64,000 nt of DNA from assembly GCA_904066235.2 (NCBI GenBank), contig CAJFCV020000003.1:1798001-1862000 (forward strand), written 5' to 3'. The notes beneath the pieces were generated by a model, which saw nothing but the letters and a program-made list of their open reading frames with translations, did not search any database and had not been told where the DNA came from. Positions 1-10,484 of the stretch are shown piece after piece. Made by a program: the position numbers and the translations under genes. This DNA comes from Bursaphelenchus xylophilus. Lineage: Eukaryota; Nematoda; Chromadorea; Rhabditida; Aphelenchoididae. Every line of letters begins with the position of its first letter. Position 1 is the stretch's first letter.

Positions 1-3000
1 CTCGTGTATCAGGGAATGATGCCGGTCGCCGCCACCACCGCCGCCAACTCCCTGCCCCAAACCAGCACGCCGACCTCGAACGGCCCCACCAGCCACGAGC
101 AGCCGCCGGTCCTGGCGCCGATCCCCGTGCCGCCGCCGCCGGTCGGCCAGTTCATGGGCATGCCGGGAATGGACCCGTTCGGCCTGCCGCCCACCTCATT
201 CATTCACACCCAACAAAACTTTGGCTACCCCCTCACCGAGGGCTCGGTTCAGTTCGCCCGCGAGATTGGCGCGTTGGTGAAGAAGTACTTCCCGAATGGG
301 ACCGATAAAGTGCTCGGCGACTTGTCCTCGCATCCAAAAGTTGTTGAGAACTTTGAAAGGAACGACCGCTTGCTGGTTCTCCGATATCAACTGTGAGTTT
401 AGAGGCCCTAGTATAGGATTTTTAATACTATCTCTTTGTCGGGAAAATAATGAGCACTCTGTCGCATCGAAAGTCGCATTGCCGCCGAGAAAATGAATTG
501 TCTTCGCGGCAAAATCAAACTGCTTTTTACCTCAGCCACACTTTAGGGACAGCGACAATGTGCTCACTATTTTCCCGACAGACTGATGGTTACGAGCTTT
601 TTTGGAGTCCACACGCTAAGAAGAGATTCTCAGTATTTTGGGGACATTTTATACGATGAAACATATCCAAATCTCGTTCCCAAATGTTTCATCGTATAAA
701 ATGTCGATTTATGGCGACACACTGTAGTATGGTCCGAAATTTGTTGAAGTGATTTTCGCGACACGTACTGTGAGAAAACGTGCAATTTCTTAAAATGACC
801 AATGCTTTGTAAATTTCGAAGCCAAATTTTTGAGTTTCTCGGGAAAATAATGTTTAGTTGTCGCTTCTTTGTCGCCTATCAAAGCTATAAAAAAAACTAG
901 AAGTATGACAAATACAGTCAAAAATGAAATTTTTTGAATTCACTCTCGCTTCAGGCAATTCTACTTCTCCCCGAAGAATCTTGAGCGTGATTGGTACCTG
1001 TGCTCTCGGATGGACCCCGACGGCTATGTGTTGCTCAGCGATATCGCCAAGTTCCCGCGGGTCAAGATGCTGCATCAGGAGCCCAACGACCTGATCGACG
1101 CCATTCAACACAGCGACGTGCTGGAGCTGGCTGATGAGGACAGTGAGGTGGGTGCTTCAAATCTTTTCTCTCTCTTTGATTTTTAGGCCATAAAAACAAT
1201 AAAAATCAAAAAAAAATTGAGAAACCTCAAAAATATCATGTTTTAGATGCCGTTGATCCGAACCCGCCTGAACCCAACCCGATGGCCCGCTCCCTCCGCC
1301 CGAAAACACTCCGAAACCGCCGCCTTGGCCGCTCAGCCCTCCGCCGAACAGCCGGCTCGTCGTCAGACAATCAGCGAAGATGTCTCCGTCGATGATGTTC
1401 GACAAAGGCTGCTGAAGACTCGAATTCAAGGGAGTGAGAGTCCAATGCTCAACGGAAACAGCGCCCCTTCGAATGATACGAACGAGGTGTTCGAGGAGGA
1501 CTGGGCCGATGTGAAGGGAAAGAAAAAACCAAAGAAAGGACGGTAAGGGAGTTGGTTTCGAGGGTCTGGGGATTTATGGTGATATAAAGGACAAAGTATC
1601 AGTTTGTCGGGAAAATAATGGACACAATGTCGAGATCTTGCCGCTGAAGTGAAAGAAATTTGATTTTGACACAATTCATTTTCTCGGCGGAGATGCGATT
1701 TTCGATGCGACAGAGTGCTCATTATTTTCCCGACAGATTAGTATTGTCTTCAAAGGCTTTAAAAACGCCATATGGCAATTAAAAAATTCGTAGTAAAAAG
1801 TAGATAGCACAGTAAAGCTCATATAATATGAATTTGAGAGCATTGAAGTCTTAGATTGTTATTAGATGGCTAGTAAAAGGGAGTCATTATTCGGGAGCTC
1901 CATTTCTGTTCAAAAAAAAAGGATTTTGAAGTCTTGCAGAGGCCTGACATTTGGTTTGAACTCTGCAGACACAGTTGAATAATTCAGTCATCTTTTTTCC
2001 GACAGATCTCGGGAATGCATGCAAGAGACTCGCTAATTTTTTCTGGGATTGATATGTGACCCCTAGCGGCTCTACTGGCAAAAATTTGAAACAATCTAAA
2101 CCTTCATCCTTTGAGTAATCGGCTATTGTAAAATTTCGCTTTTTTCCAATCAACATCATACTTGGCCTCTAAAAGCTCATCCATATCTTTGCAGGATCTC
2201 ACACGAATCCACCGGTGTCAAAAACTGAGCCCCCGGCGGCCCCACCCATCCACTCACAGATGATATAATAAGATTCTATGGTCCTATTCCACACGGGAGT
2301 TGCCCCGACATTGTTATCGATTACACTGTTCTCTGCCATCATTTCGTCGTCCTCTTCCTTTCTCTCTCTCTCTCTAATACCGATTCGACTTTTTTGTGTA
2401 CGATTTACCCCCCACTGATCTCTGCCACTGCGAGTTCGCCTGCGGGCCGAATTTCGACCACCTTCCTCCTCTTAACGCGCGCCGCGCTCTCAAGAAATAT
2501 CTTGCCCCTTGTATCAGTTTTCGTTTGCGAATATCCTCCCCAAGTTTTGTGTTTTTCAAGCGGGTAGAGTTTGTATTTTTTTTGTTGTTTGCTTTGTTCT
2601 CCCTGTTTTGGCTAGAGCGGGACATTTTATACGCTGAAACATGTTTGAGCGGATTTTTTGAGGACGTCGAAAGGCCTCAAAATCTGTTTGCGATCACTAG
2701 GAGTGGTTGGAAAATGTCTCCGAAAAGTGACATTTTATACGCTGAAACATATTTGAGCGGATTTTTTGAGGGCGTCGAAAGGCCTCAAAATCTTTTTGCA
2801 ATCACAAAGAGTGATCAGAAAATGTCTCCGAAAAGTGACATTTTATACGTTGAAACATGTTTCTAACGCGGAATTTGAGGTCGTCGGAAATCCTCAAAAT
2901 CTTTTTGCGATCACAAAGAGTGGTTGGGAAATGTCTCCGAAAAGAGACATTTTATACGCTGAAACATGTTTCAGCGGAGATTTTGAGGTGTTTGAAAATC

Positions 3001-4707
3001 CTCAAAATCTTTTTGCGATCACAAAGAGTTTTTGGAAAATGTCTCCGAAAAAAGACATTTCATACGCTGAAACATGTTTGAGCGGAAAATTTGAGGTCTT
3101 TGAACCTCAATATAATTAGAAAGTGTCTCTAAGACGTGTCCAATCTAGCTGGTAATCCTCTCTCTCTAGCCGTTGCTTTTCCTCTCAATTTAACTCTTTT
3201 TTTTCGAAAGTCGGTACGAAACAAAACAAAAACAGGTCTAAATTTTCATATTATTATATTATTTTAAGTTTCTCAGATATAATCCATTCAAACGTTGGTC
3301 TTTTGCAAGGCCGAGACAATCTTCGGGTCTGATTTAACATCAAATTTCTCGACAAAATTAAAGTGTTTTTTCGTGAAATTTTTCGATTTTTCGAATATTT
3401 TTAACGTTAAATCAGACATTAAAACAAAGCCGAACGTAGCAAAATACTTGACTGTAGGCCCCTCTGGTTATGACTGTAAATACGTAGTACACACTAAACA
3501 TAAACAATATGCTAAATTACTTCTCCCACTCACATTTTCGACGTCTTTGAGCTTATTTTCAACGCGTTCTTGGGATTTTTGGCCTGAAAAAGTGGTTGTA
3601 GGCAAATCTACGGCAAATTTAAAGAGCTAGGCGTTAGTTAGAGACGTCCTGGCTTCTCTTGAGCCCTCAATTTTTGCTTTTTCGACTTTTTTTAAACTTT
3701 TTTTGTCATCAAAAATCCCCCCACTCCCTCCAGCAGTCTGAATACGATCTTTAAAGCGCTAATTCTCTGTTAAAACGGCTACAACGCCCCCTATTTTGCT
3801 CTTGGCATACGATAAATACCATAGTAGAATAGTGAGGGCAGCCCCAAATGAATCCGGGCGGATTCGCAAAACAAAAAAAACCTTATAAAAACGGGTTTGT
3901 CTCACATCAAATTATCATCTAATCGTTTCATACCCAGCCACATTTACTCCTCCTCGTCGACATTTGTTTTGTATAAACGGTCAAGAAAAACGCCCCCACC
4001 CTTTTTTCTTTGTCTGAATTGTTAAAACGTTTCGGATTGTAATAATATTTGAACGGATGAAAAAAAAATTATCGGAATAAAGTTTTTGTTATACAAGTTG
4101 GATGTTGAGTTGTTTTGGAAACCGTACATAGTCGCAACAAAACAAAACATAGTGGTTATGGAAGCATGCCGCCGCATGGAGCTTTGGCAGTGTCGAGAGG
4201 GCCGGACGACAACCACACGATAAGACGAGAAGCTCGAGTTCAAGTGATTTATTGGGTGAAAAGCGACCCTTATATAGGGAAATCCAACGTAGGAAAGTAC
4301 AATCAAATTTGAATAATAAATGATGATTTCCCTGGGAAGTTGGGCTCGAAGTACGGTCGTTCCGCCTCGCAGGCAGCAAGAAGCTGCATTCGCCCAAGTC
4401 GTCCGAGCAAGACGACGATCTCAGCGCCCAGCCCCGCAACTCCAAAACACATTGGCGAAAGGTGGATATTGACGTCAGCTATCAGCCCGCGAACGCCAAA
4501 CGGCCCGGTGCGAACGGGCGAGTGAACAGACCGACTCAATCCCAAAGCCATGCGTCGTTGGATTCGGCGGACTTGAAGCGCCGCACAGAGAGCAGGAAGT
4601 CGATGCCTGGTTGTCAGTTGAGCCAGAAATACAATAATTCGGATAGCACCGGCAATAGTGATATTGGTGTGAAGAAGGAGGATAGGGAACGGGCACACAA
4701 GGGGTAA
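1..4707 (+). CDS. larp-1: LARP1-like La-domain RNA-binding protein, 5'-truncated by window
   Basis: Exons 1-392, 955-1147, 1247-1542 and 4377-4707 keep one frame across GT/AG borders. LARP1 proteins bind mRNA, including the 5' ends of ribosomal-protein mRNAs, and control their translation and stability in the cytoplasm. After a Pro/Ala-rich stretch, the end of exon 1 plus exon 2 forms a La-type winged-helix domain (FYFSPKNLERDWYL, then RMDPDGYVLLSDIAKF). Exon 3 has RTRLNPTRWP and EEDWADVKGKKK, matching the order of the LARP1 motifs that follow its La domain. Exon 3 ends CG|gtaagg and joins exon 4 at GGCAG|CAAG to restore an Arg codon, then a basic, Ser-rich tail. The third intron is 2.8 kb and full of repeats. 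The C-terminal DM15 repeats of LARP1 are not visible. Exon 4 ends at TAA, which overlaps a possible donor (gg|gtaagc), so the true 3' end is uncertain. An alternative terminal exon at about 2196 would end the protein after about 10 residues. Confidence 0.75.
431..587. repeat. MITE family M1, type A (intronic in larp-1)
   Basis: This copy represents the commonest repeat in the window. Terminal inverted repeats read TCAGTCTGTCGGGAAAATAA inwards from each end. The type A interior starts GAGCACTCTGTCGCATCG and contains GCCGCCGAGAAAATGAA. It has no coding capacity. A two-type interior with shared ends suggests a non-autonomous DNA transposon family mobilised by one transposase. Confidence 0.85.
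643..714. repeat. Short hairpin sharing the 108-bp satellite core
   Basis: The arms gacattttatacgatgaaa and its complement (tttcatcgtataaaatgtc) flank a loop of about 30 bp. The arm is the same sequence that begins each tandem unit at 2621-3115. Confidence 0.6.
1598..1741. repeat. MITE M1 type A (intronic)
   Basis: The ends are atcagtttgtcgggaaaata and attattttcccgacagatta. The interior is in the opposite orientation to the copy at 431. It lies in larp-1 intron 3. Confidence 0.8.
2621..3115. repeat. Tandem repeat, 108-bp unit, about 4.6 copies
   Basis: Units start at 2621, 2729, 2837, 2946 and 3054, each opening gacattttatacgctgaaac. The unit is 36 codons long, so one frame stays open through three units (a 1-bp insertion before 2946 shifts it). 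The repeated peptide carries PQNLFAIT and KMSPKSDILYAET. It lies in larp-1 intron 3 and I see no sign that it is an exon. Confidence 0.85.
3120..4185. other. Intronic stretch without recognisable genes
   Basis: AT-rich intronic DNA with scattered poly-T and C-runs. No frame with coding character and no repeat family shared with the rest of the window were seen. Confidence 0.5.
4191..4371. mobile_element. Solo LTR, 181 bp, with 5-bp target duplication
   Basis: It begins TGTCGAGAGG and ends CCGCCTCGCA, flanked on both sides by GGCAG (4186-4190 and 4372-4376). The interior holds TTATATAGGGAAA, a TATA-like element. Three similar copies occur at 5103, 19397 and 44842. The TG...CA ends, fixed 181-bp length and 5-bp duplication fit an LTR left after recombination, or a very short TRIM-type element. 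The insertion lies directly at the acceptor of larp-1 exon 4. Confidence 0.75.
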
Positions 4708-4935
4708 GCGTCTAAAGTCGCTAGGACATCGGTATACATGATGATAGCCATCTTTCTATCAGTTCTATCAGTATGCTGATTTCTATTATATACTGTAATG
4801 TTTTTACAAAAAAATCAATTTTTTCCACGTGAAATTGGCAAAGATATGGCCGAAAACTGTTTTTATCTCTGACCGCTCTCCGATATTTTTGTACACTCTC
4901 CGCCGCAACGATTGTCGAACATCTCGGCCTATATT

Positions 4936-5060
4936 AGTCTGTTGGGAAATATTGAGCACTCTGTCGCATCGAACATAGTATCGTCGCGGAGAAAATGAAT
5001 TTGTGTCGCGACAAAACCAAATTGTTTTTCACTTTAGCAACACGATCGCGCAGCGACTTT
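4936..5060. repeat. MITE M1 type A, 3'-truncated
   Basis: The left end tagtctgttgggaaatattg and a type A interior are present. The right terminal repeat is missing, replaced by sequence leading to the LTR at 5103. Confidence 0.65.
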
Positions 5061-5102
5061 GTGGCAAAAAGTCATTGAAATTTCCTGCGATTTCCTGGTA
5101 TT

Positions 5103-5283
5103 TGTCGAAAGGCCCGACAACCCAGTAACGAGACAAGACGAGAACTCAAGAGTCAAGTGATCTAGTCAGTGGAAAGCAGGCCTTTTATAGGGAAGCACCA
5201 CGTAGGAAAGTACAATCAAATTTGAATAAATGTAGATTGTTCCTCGTGAGAAGATCCTCGAAGCTCGGTCGTTCCGCTTCACA
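5103..5283. mobile_element. Solo LTR, 181 bp, second copy
   Basis: It begins TGTCGAAAGG and ends CCGCTTCACA, with GTATT on both sides (5098-5102 and 5284-5288). It has exactly the same length as the copy at 4191, with many substitutions between them. Confidence 0.8.
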
Positions 5284-5288
5284 GTATT

Positions 5289-6158
5289 CAAGGCTTCTCA
5301 TGTAAGTTGATGTGGTTGCCAACGGAAGCACTAGGGTTCTCTTGAAGGCGCCCTGAATGATCAACGAATTATCTCCAAGATTACGGCGTAGGAAGTATTG
5401 CGATATTAATGTAAAAACGGAAATTTATGTATCTCTGTAAACCGTTATACGTACAAGTGCTTCATTGTAAAATTTTTTTCCCGATTTTTTTTCAAATTTC
5501 CTTCACACAGCTTCCGTTGAACCCCCCATTGACCCACAAAGCAGCCCGACCAATTCCGATATGAACTCGGGGAAAAAGTCATAAACATTTGCATTCGCAC
5601 TTTTATAACAATTCGGTCACAGAGAGACGGAGAGAACGGTTTGTTTAGAGAAAATTTGCATGACTCAACGGTATGGAGGGGGAAACGCCGTTCGCGCCCG
5701 ACTTTATACTTTTTTTATTCACACAAGGAGAGTTTTAGGGAGTTGCAACGTCTGGCAGTCAAGGGGAACGGGGTGAAGTCGGTATTGGATAGGGAGAACT
5801 TTTTTGGTCAAAAAGTTTGGGGTGGAAAAAAACGATTTTTTATGAAGTTTTGGTTGATGATTTTAGATCGACAGTAAAATAAGTACCATAAGGAGCTTTA
5901 AAAATGTTTTTTATGAGTTTGTTATGTACAAGATTATTCTACAGAGGCTTAACTGTGCACATCCTCGTTGCTACGATGACGTTCTACAAAAAAATAATTT
6001 TTTCCGCATGGAGTTGCAGATCTACGGCCCAAATGTTTTTTATCACCGACCGCAAAGCCGTCAGAAGTTTTTTTTAGTAAACAAAAAATTTATCTGTCCA
6101 AGGCGATCCGGAATAGAAAGTTTAGACGTATTTTACAACCTCAAATACTTTTTTATTT
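5289..6158. other. Intergenic, nothing recognised
   Basis: Downstream of larp-1. An acceptor-like tccttcacacag at 5500-5511 could add a tiny last larp-1 exon (three codons then TGA), but I cannot support it. No other gene or repeat was recognised. Confidence 0.4.
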
Positions 6159-6551
6159 CAGTCTGTCGGGAAAATAATATAAATTTGCCGCGTGGAAGCG
6201 CTCACGGCAACCCAGGGAGTCTCCCTCCTCGTTTCGGCACTTCGCACACCCAGTATCGTTCAAATTCACACGAAATGTCACAACAAAAATGTATCGTCTT
6301 GCTTTTCGATGGAAAAATATTTTTCTCGAAATTATTTTATTGCTTTTGTCAGTTGTGACACTTCGTTTGGACGAAACTCAAACGTGGGCGAGAGACATTT
6401 TTGTTCTATTAATATTTCGGTTTGCCGTGCGCTCATCATCGCTTCACGACAGCTATCCACGGCTGGGGAGCATTGGTGTGCGACTGCGGCGAGGCTGGAC
6501 ACTTTGACACTTCGCTGCGACAAGTCCACATTATTTTACCGACAGACTGAT
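6159..6551. repeat. MITE M1 type B, enlarged
   Basis: The left end is cagtctgtcgggaaaataat and the right end tattttaccgacagactgat. At about 390 bp it is more than twice the usual length and contains additional unique sequence. Type B copies carry TGGATTTGTCGC next to the end instead of GAGCACTCTGTCGC. Confidence 0.7.
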
Positions 6552-6778
6552 ATACCATACTATCAGCTTGTCGGCAAAATCATGAGAGCAATGTTGGTGC
6601 TCTGATTGCATTGCCATAGTAATTTCTGCAACATGCACTGTGCAAACACAAAAGCTTACGTTGCGCTGTGCAATTTGCTGATTTTTGCACCGTGCAAATG
6701 ACTGTTCTGGGCTGTCGCTGGCACCTTGATTTTTCGCACAAAGCATGTCGCAAAAATCAGTCCAACGACTTTGCGAAC

Positions 6779-6985
6779 TCAATCTGCGTCGAAGACTTAC
6801 TTAAGATTTATTTATTACTGCCTAGCTGGATGCCTTTGTGAGAACAAGACTACACGATATTCTGGAAAAGACTTCAAAGAATTTGCGCTCGGAATTTCCT
6901 CGGACTCAACGGAGTTGCACCTGGCTAACAATGAGATCTTGCAATCTCTACGAAGCATTTTGGGAGGCTTCCAAATTTGCTGAAA
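6779..6985 (+). pseudogene. Decayed duplicate of a slit LRRNT exon (exon 17)
   Basis: The sequence closely resembles slit exon 17 (24762-24969): tttgtgagaacaagac, then ttccaaatttgct and the following attgtaa. Similarity continues past the exon end into the flanking intron (cttgtttttaaa in both). The cysteine codon of RCSG has become Tyr (RYSG). One base is lost inside the isoleucine-rich stretch, shifting the frame, and about 15-20 bp are inserted near the front. It lies 3.5 kb upstream of slit on the same strand and is not an exon of it. Confidence 0.8.
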
Positions 6986-7157
6986 TTGTAATTCATTAAC
7001 GAAATCCTTCTTTACTCACCTTGTTTTTAAAGTACGTTATTGGAACTTGTTTTAAATACTTGTTTACAAACAAAAATTTCACTTATATCTGCAAGGCGAT
7101 CTGGAATCAAAAGCCTCAACCTCAAAACCTATTTTACGATCTCAAATACTTGTTGAT

Positions 7158-7297
7158 ATCAGTCTGTCGGAAAAATAATATGGATTTGTCGCAGCAAAAT
7201 TTCTCGTTTCGCACCAATCCTCGGCAGGTCGTCGCAAAGCCATAATAGGCGATTTCATTGCCCTAAAAATCCACAATATTTTCCCGACAGACTGACA
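7158..7297. repeat. MITE M1 type B
   Basis: The ends are atcagtctgtcggaaaaata and tattttcccgacagactgac. Interior is type B (atggatttgtcgc). Together with the copy at 6159 it brackets the slit pseudo-exon. Confidence 0.8.
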
Positions 7298-7845
7298 TGT
7301 AGTATGCCCACGTCTTCAAACGCCCTACCCAACTCGAATACGATTACTTTTTTCAGGGATCTGAACCAGCTTTTAATCAGAATTGGAGCAAAACTTTCGC
7401 CCCCACCCGGATCCCCTCGTACCCAGAAACCTTTTCCACTTTTGTTTTTCTTTTTTCCGCTTATTCAAGCGGTTATTTCTTCCGACGGAGATTGTTTCAG
7501 CCGCCTAGTTTTCATTTATAATTCGCGGCTATCCATAAAATTTGATTAAATGCATAATTTTATACTCCTTGTGACAAAGCGCCAGCGCTTTTGTTTTCAA
7601 TTTCGTGATGATTTTTTATGATTTTTTTTTCGCTTCTTTGGTAAAATACGCGGATTTTTTGAACCTGTGGGATTTTTTGCGACACTCGCGCCAAAATAAG
7701 GTTTAGTTCATAGAAAAAATGAAGATAGTTCATGATCTATCTTTGGGTAATTCCAAGACTTTCGCGATTGATTCTTGACTAATTCTAATTCAGCACCCGC
7801 ATGAAAAGTTTCAAAAATCTTCTTTGTCCCATCTAAAGGTGGGAA

Positions 7846-8503
7846 TGGGCCCGGGCCAGGCCTGAGTAGATTTGACAAGGAAAGTACTTTTATGGGGGCT
7901 CCTACTTTTTGACGGGACATAGCTCAAAAAATCAGAAAAAATGTGCTGATCAAGGAAATATAAATCTTAGCTGCCCATTTTAGGTTTTTAGGGGTGAAAA
8001 ATCGATCGGAAGTTGGCTTAAAGTCCTATATAAACCCATTTTCGCTTAATTTTTCACAGGTTTACAATTTTTATCTTGGCTTAAAATGATGTTTATTGAG
8101 TTTCTAAGACGTAATAGATCAGTCTTGGCACAAAAATTTATTTTTCCGACCTTCATCTTCAAAAAAAGTTGATTCAGCCCAAAAGGAAAATTGAACCCGT
8201 GCGGCTTTCGCCCTCTTGATTCCCAGACTACGGCACTAACTACTCGGCCACACCGCTCTCTTCCGTAGGAAGAGACCGGCTGCGCTTTTTATCGTTTCGA
8301 ATGCCTGCGCCTTTTGTAGGGAAATTAAGCCAGTTCTTGGGCATTTTCACCCATAAAACCCCAAAATGGGCAGCTAAGATTTATATATCCTTGATCAGCA
8401 CATTTTTTCTGATTTTTTGAGATATGTCCCGTCAAAAAGTATGAGCCCCCCATAAAAGTACTTTCCTTGTGAAAAAGCCCCGGGCCGGCCCGATTGCCAA
8501 GTC
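7846..8503. repeat. Fold-back element with tRNA-like core
   Basis: The left arm (about 7846-8005) and right arm (about 8335-8503) are imperfect inverted copies. Landmarks are gggcccgggccagg against ccccgggccggcccg, aaggaaagtacttttatggg against its complement, and gctgcccattttagg against ccaaaatgggcagc. The centre holds a class II tRNA-like sequence. Elements at 14134-14965 and 38990-39200 share part of the arm. Confidence 0.75.
8187..8262 (-). tRNA. tRNA-derived sequence, class II (Ser/Leu-like), probably a pseudogene
   Basis: Read on the minus strand it has an A-box-like GTGGCCGAGTAGTTAGTGC, an anticodon-arm region around CTGGGAATC, a variable-arm hairpin GGCGAAAGCC and a B-box-like GGGTTCAATTTT. 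A long variable arm is the mark of Ser and Leu tRNAs. The T stem does not pair well and the acceptor stem is not convincing. I read it as a tRNA pseudogene or a pol III promoter captured by the fold-back element, not a working tRNA. Confidence 0.5.
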
Positions 8504-8640
8504 TAGCCCAATCTTTGATTGTATGTAAGACTCTCCCTAGTTGCTTTGGAACTGGGACGATTGGGGAAAAAGAGGATTGGGGGAAAGTACGATTGGGGAA
8601 ACCGAAAAGTATTATTTTCTTCGAGGCAAATATCGAAATT

Positions 8641-9012
8641 AGGGTTTTCGATGGTGCTGATTTCAAAAATCATGTTCATTTTTTTGATTCTTTCTTTTTT
8701 TCTTAAGTAGTACTGTAAAGTAGTAATTTTTGATTTTTTTCACAAATACTCGATATAAAGGTTTTCGAGGGTGCTGATTTCAAAAATCATGTTCTTTTTT
8801 TCAGAACTTTACTATTTTTCCTAAAGTAGTAGTGTTAAAAAGTAACTTCTTGAAATTTTTTAAAAATACTGAATATAGGGTTTTCGTGGGTGCTGATTTC
8901 GAAAATCATGTTCATTTTTTCTAGTTGTTAGTTGTTTCTTAAGTAGTACTGTTAAATAGTAATTGTTTGAAAATTTTCAAAAAATACTGGATTTAGGGTT
9001 TTCGAAGGTGTG
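8641..9012. repeat. Tandem repeat, about 117-bp unit, just over 3 copies
   Basis: Units begin near 8641, 8759, 8876 and 8995 with gggttttcga and ggtgctgatttcaaaaatca, followed by aagtagtactgtaaa. Low-complexity spacing varies slightly between units. Confidence 0.8.
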
Positions 9013-9308
9013 AATTTTCTATTTGTAAAATACGTTATGAACTGATGCTTGCAGTGTATGACGTTTTTTTCCGAAAGGAACCGTTCAGTAGAACTTCTGT
9101 ACAACACACAGCAAACAAACTATTTTGATGAAATAATAGCAGAGAAAAAAGTCTATTTTTGGCCATATCTCCGTAAGGCCAAGTCGATATGTTCGATGCA
9201 CGGTGCGAAACCAAAAAAATGAAATCGCGGTGCAAAATGGGAGTTTTTTGTGCACGATGCGTGCCACTACAAAATGTCCATGCACTTGATGAAAATACTA
9301 CCAGACTA

Positions 9309-9441
9309 CCAGTCTGTCGCGAAAATAATAAGCACCTGTCGCATCGAAGATCGCATCTCCGCCGGGAAAATGAACAGTGTCGCGGCAAAATCAATTTGCT
9401 TTTCATTTCTGTATTGCACCCAGTATTTTCTTGGCAGACTG
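9309..9441. repeat. MITE M1 type A
   Basis: The ends are ccagtctgtcgcgaaaataa and tattttcttggcagactgg. The interior is type A. Confidence 0.75.
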
Positions 9442-9534
9442 GTACTATGGTTTAAAAAACATTTTTTTGGACCACCGCAATTCGTCATGCACGTCTTTCA
9501 AATTAACGATTTTTTTCTCGAATTCAAAACCTTC

Positions 9535-9677
9535 CCGTATGTATAACATATAATATTTGGTATCAAACAAAATGGGGTTGTCTGAGGATTCAGAGCAAAA
9601 AAGAACTTTAAGATTTGGCCAAAAACGAAAGAAGTTATAGCCAATTCAAATCAGGCCACAAAGATGCCCCACCCTGT
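9535..9677. repeat. Dispersed repeat end ending in CACCCTG
   Basis: Landmarks ggtatcaaacaaaatggggt and gaagttatagccaattcaaa are found inverted at 63865-64000. The sequence ends ...gccccaccctg. Confidence 0.7.
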
Positions 9678-9681
9678 ATTT

Positions 9682-9822
9682 ATCAGTCCGTCTGGAAAAT
9701 CACTCCGCCAATGGCATCGATGAACTGGGAAACAATTTGTTTTTTCCACGACACAATTCATTTTCTAGGCGGCGATGCAATTTTCGATCCGACGGATTGC
9801 TCATTATTTTCCCGACAGACTG
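9682..9822. repeat. MITE M1 type A, diverged left end
   Basis: The right end attattttcccgacagactg is intact and the left end (atcagtccgtctggaaaatc) is mutated. It directly follows the dispersed repeat at 9535. Confidence 0.7.
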
Positions 9823-10408
9823 TGTAAAAAACATAATTTTTTAATACTTTGTGGTTTGTCATACATAGCTTTCAGCGACACAAAATTTTTTCTCAAAATT
9901 TCACTCAACTTTCCCATCTCCATATTCTTATTTATTCGTCCCTGTTTTGCCCACTCCAAATCGCTCACTTTTCATTTGCAAAGACAAGAGTCGGAGACAT
10001 TCCGAAAACGAGGGGCGGAGCCCGAGCGGAAGGACAAGATATTTCGCGAAACTCCTCAGATCCTCTCCCGCCTCTTTTCCGCCCGCTACTGCCAATCTCT
10101 GACGGGGGGACTTGTTGGGATTTTTGGGGAAAGTTTTGGCCGATTAAAGCTGATTTTCGGGATTTTTTGGAAGAAAAATTTGATTTTTAGGGGGAAAAAT
10201 TGATTTTTTTAAGGAAAAAGTAATTTTCCTGGGTAAAAAAGTTGATTTTTTGTTGGAAAATTTGATTTTTTTATCGAAAACTTAGATTTTTGCTCTGAAA
10301 AATGGATTATTTAAAAAAATTTTGAGTTTTTTTTTGGGTTTTTATAAAATACGCGGTATAAAACAGATTTTCCAGTCTTTAAAATACCATTTTCACTTTG
10401 ATTTTCAA

Positions 10409-10420
10409 TTTCATTTTCAG
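10409..10420 (+). promoter_or_regulatory. Splice acceptor upstream of slit start (cis or spliced-leader)
   Basis: tttcattttcag is a strong nematode-type acceptor 64 nt before the slit ATG with no in-frame ATG between. It could receive a spliced leader or end a 5' UTR intron. Confidence 0.45.
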
Positions 10421-10484
10421 CTTCTCCCAAGAAATCATTCTTGATTTACCGAAAATTTGAGTTTTCCTCGATTTTTCTGGGAAA

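Noticed and set aside
2196..2232. Alternative terminal exon for larp-1 behind tctttgcag
   Set aside because: It would end the protein after about ten residues. The splice to 4377 gives a longer tail with a LARP1-like basic region, so I kept that, but the short form is possible.
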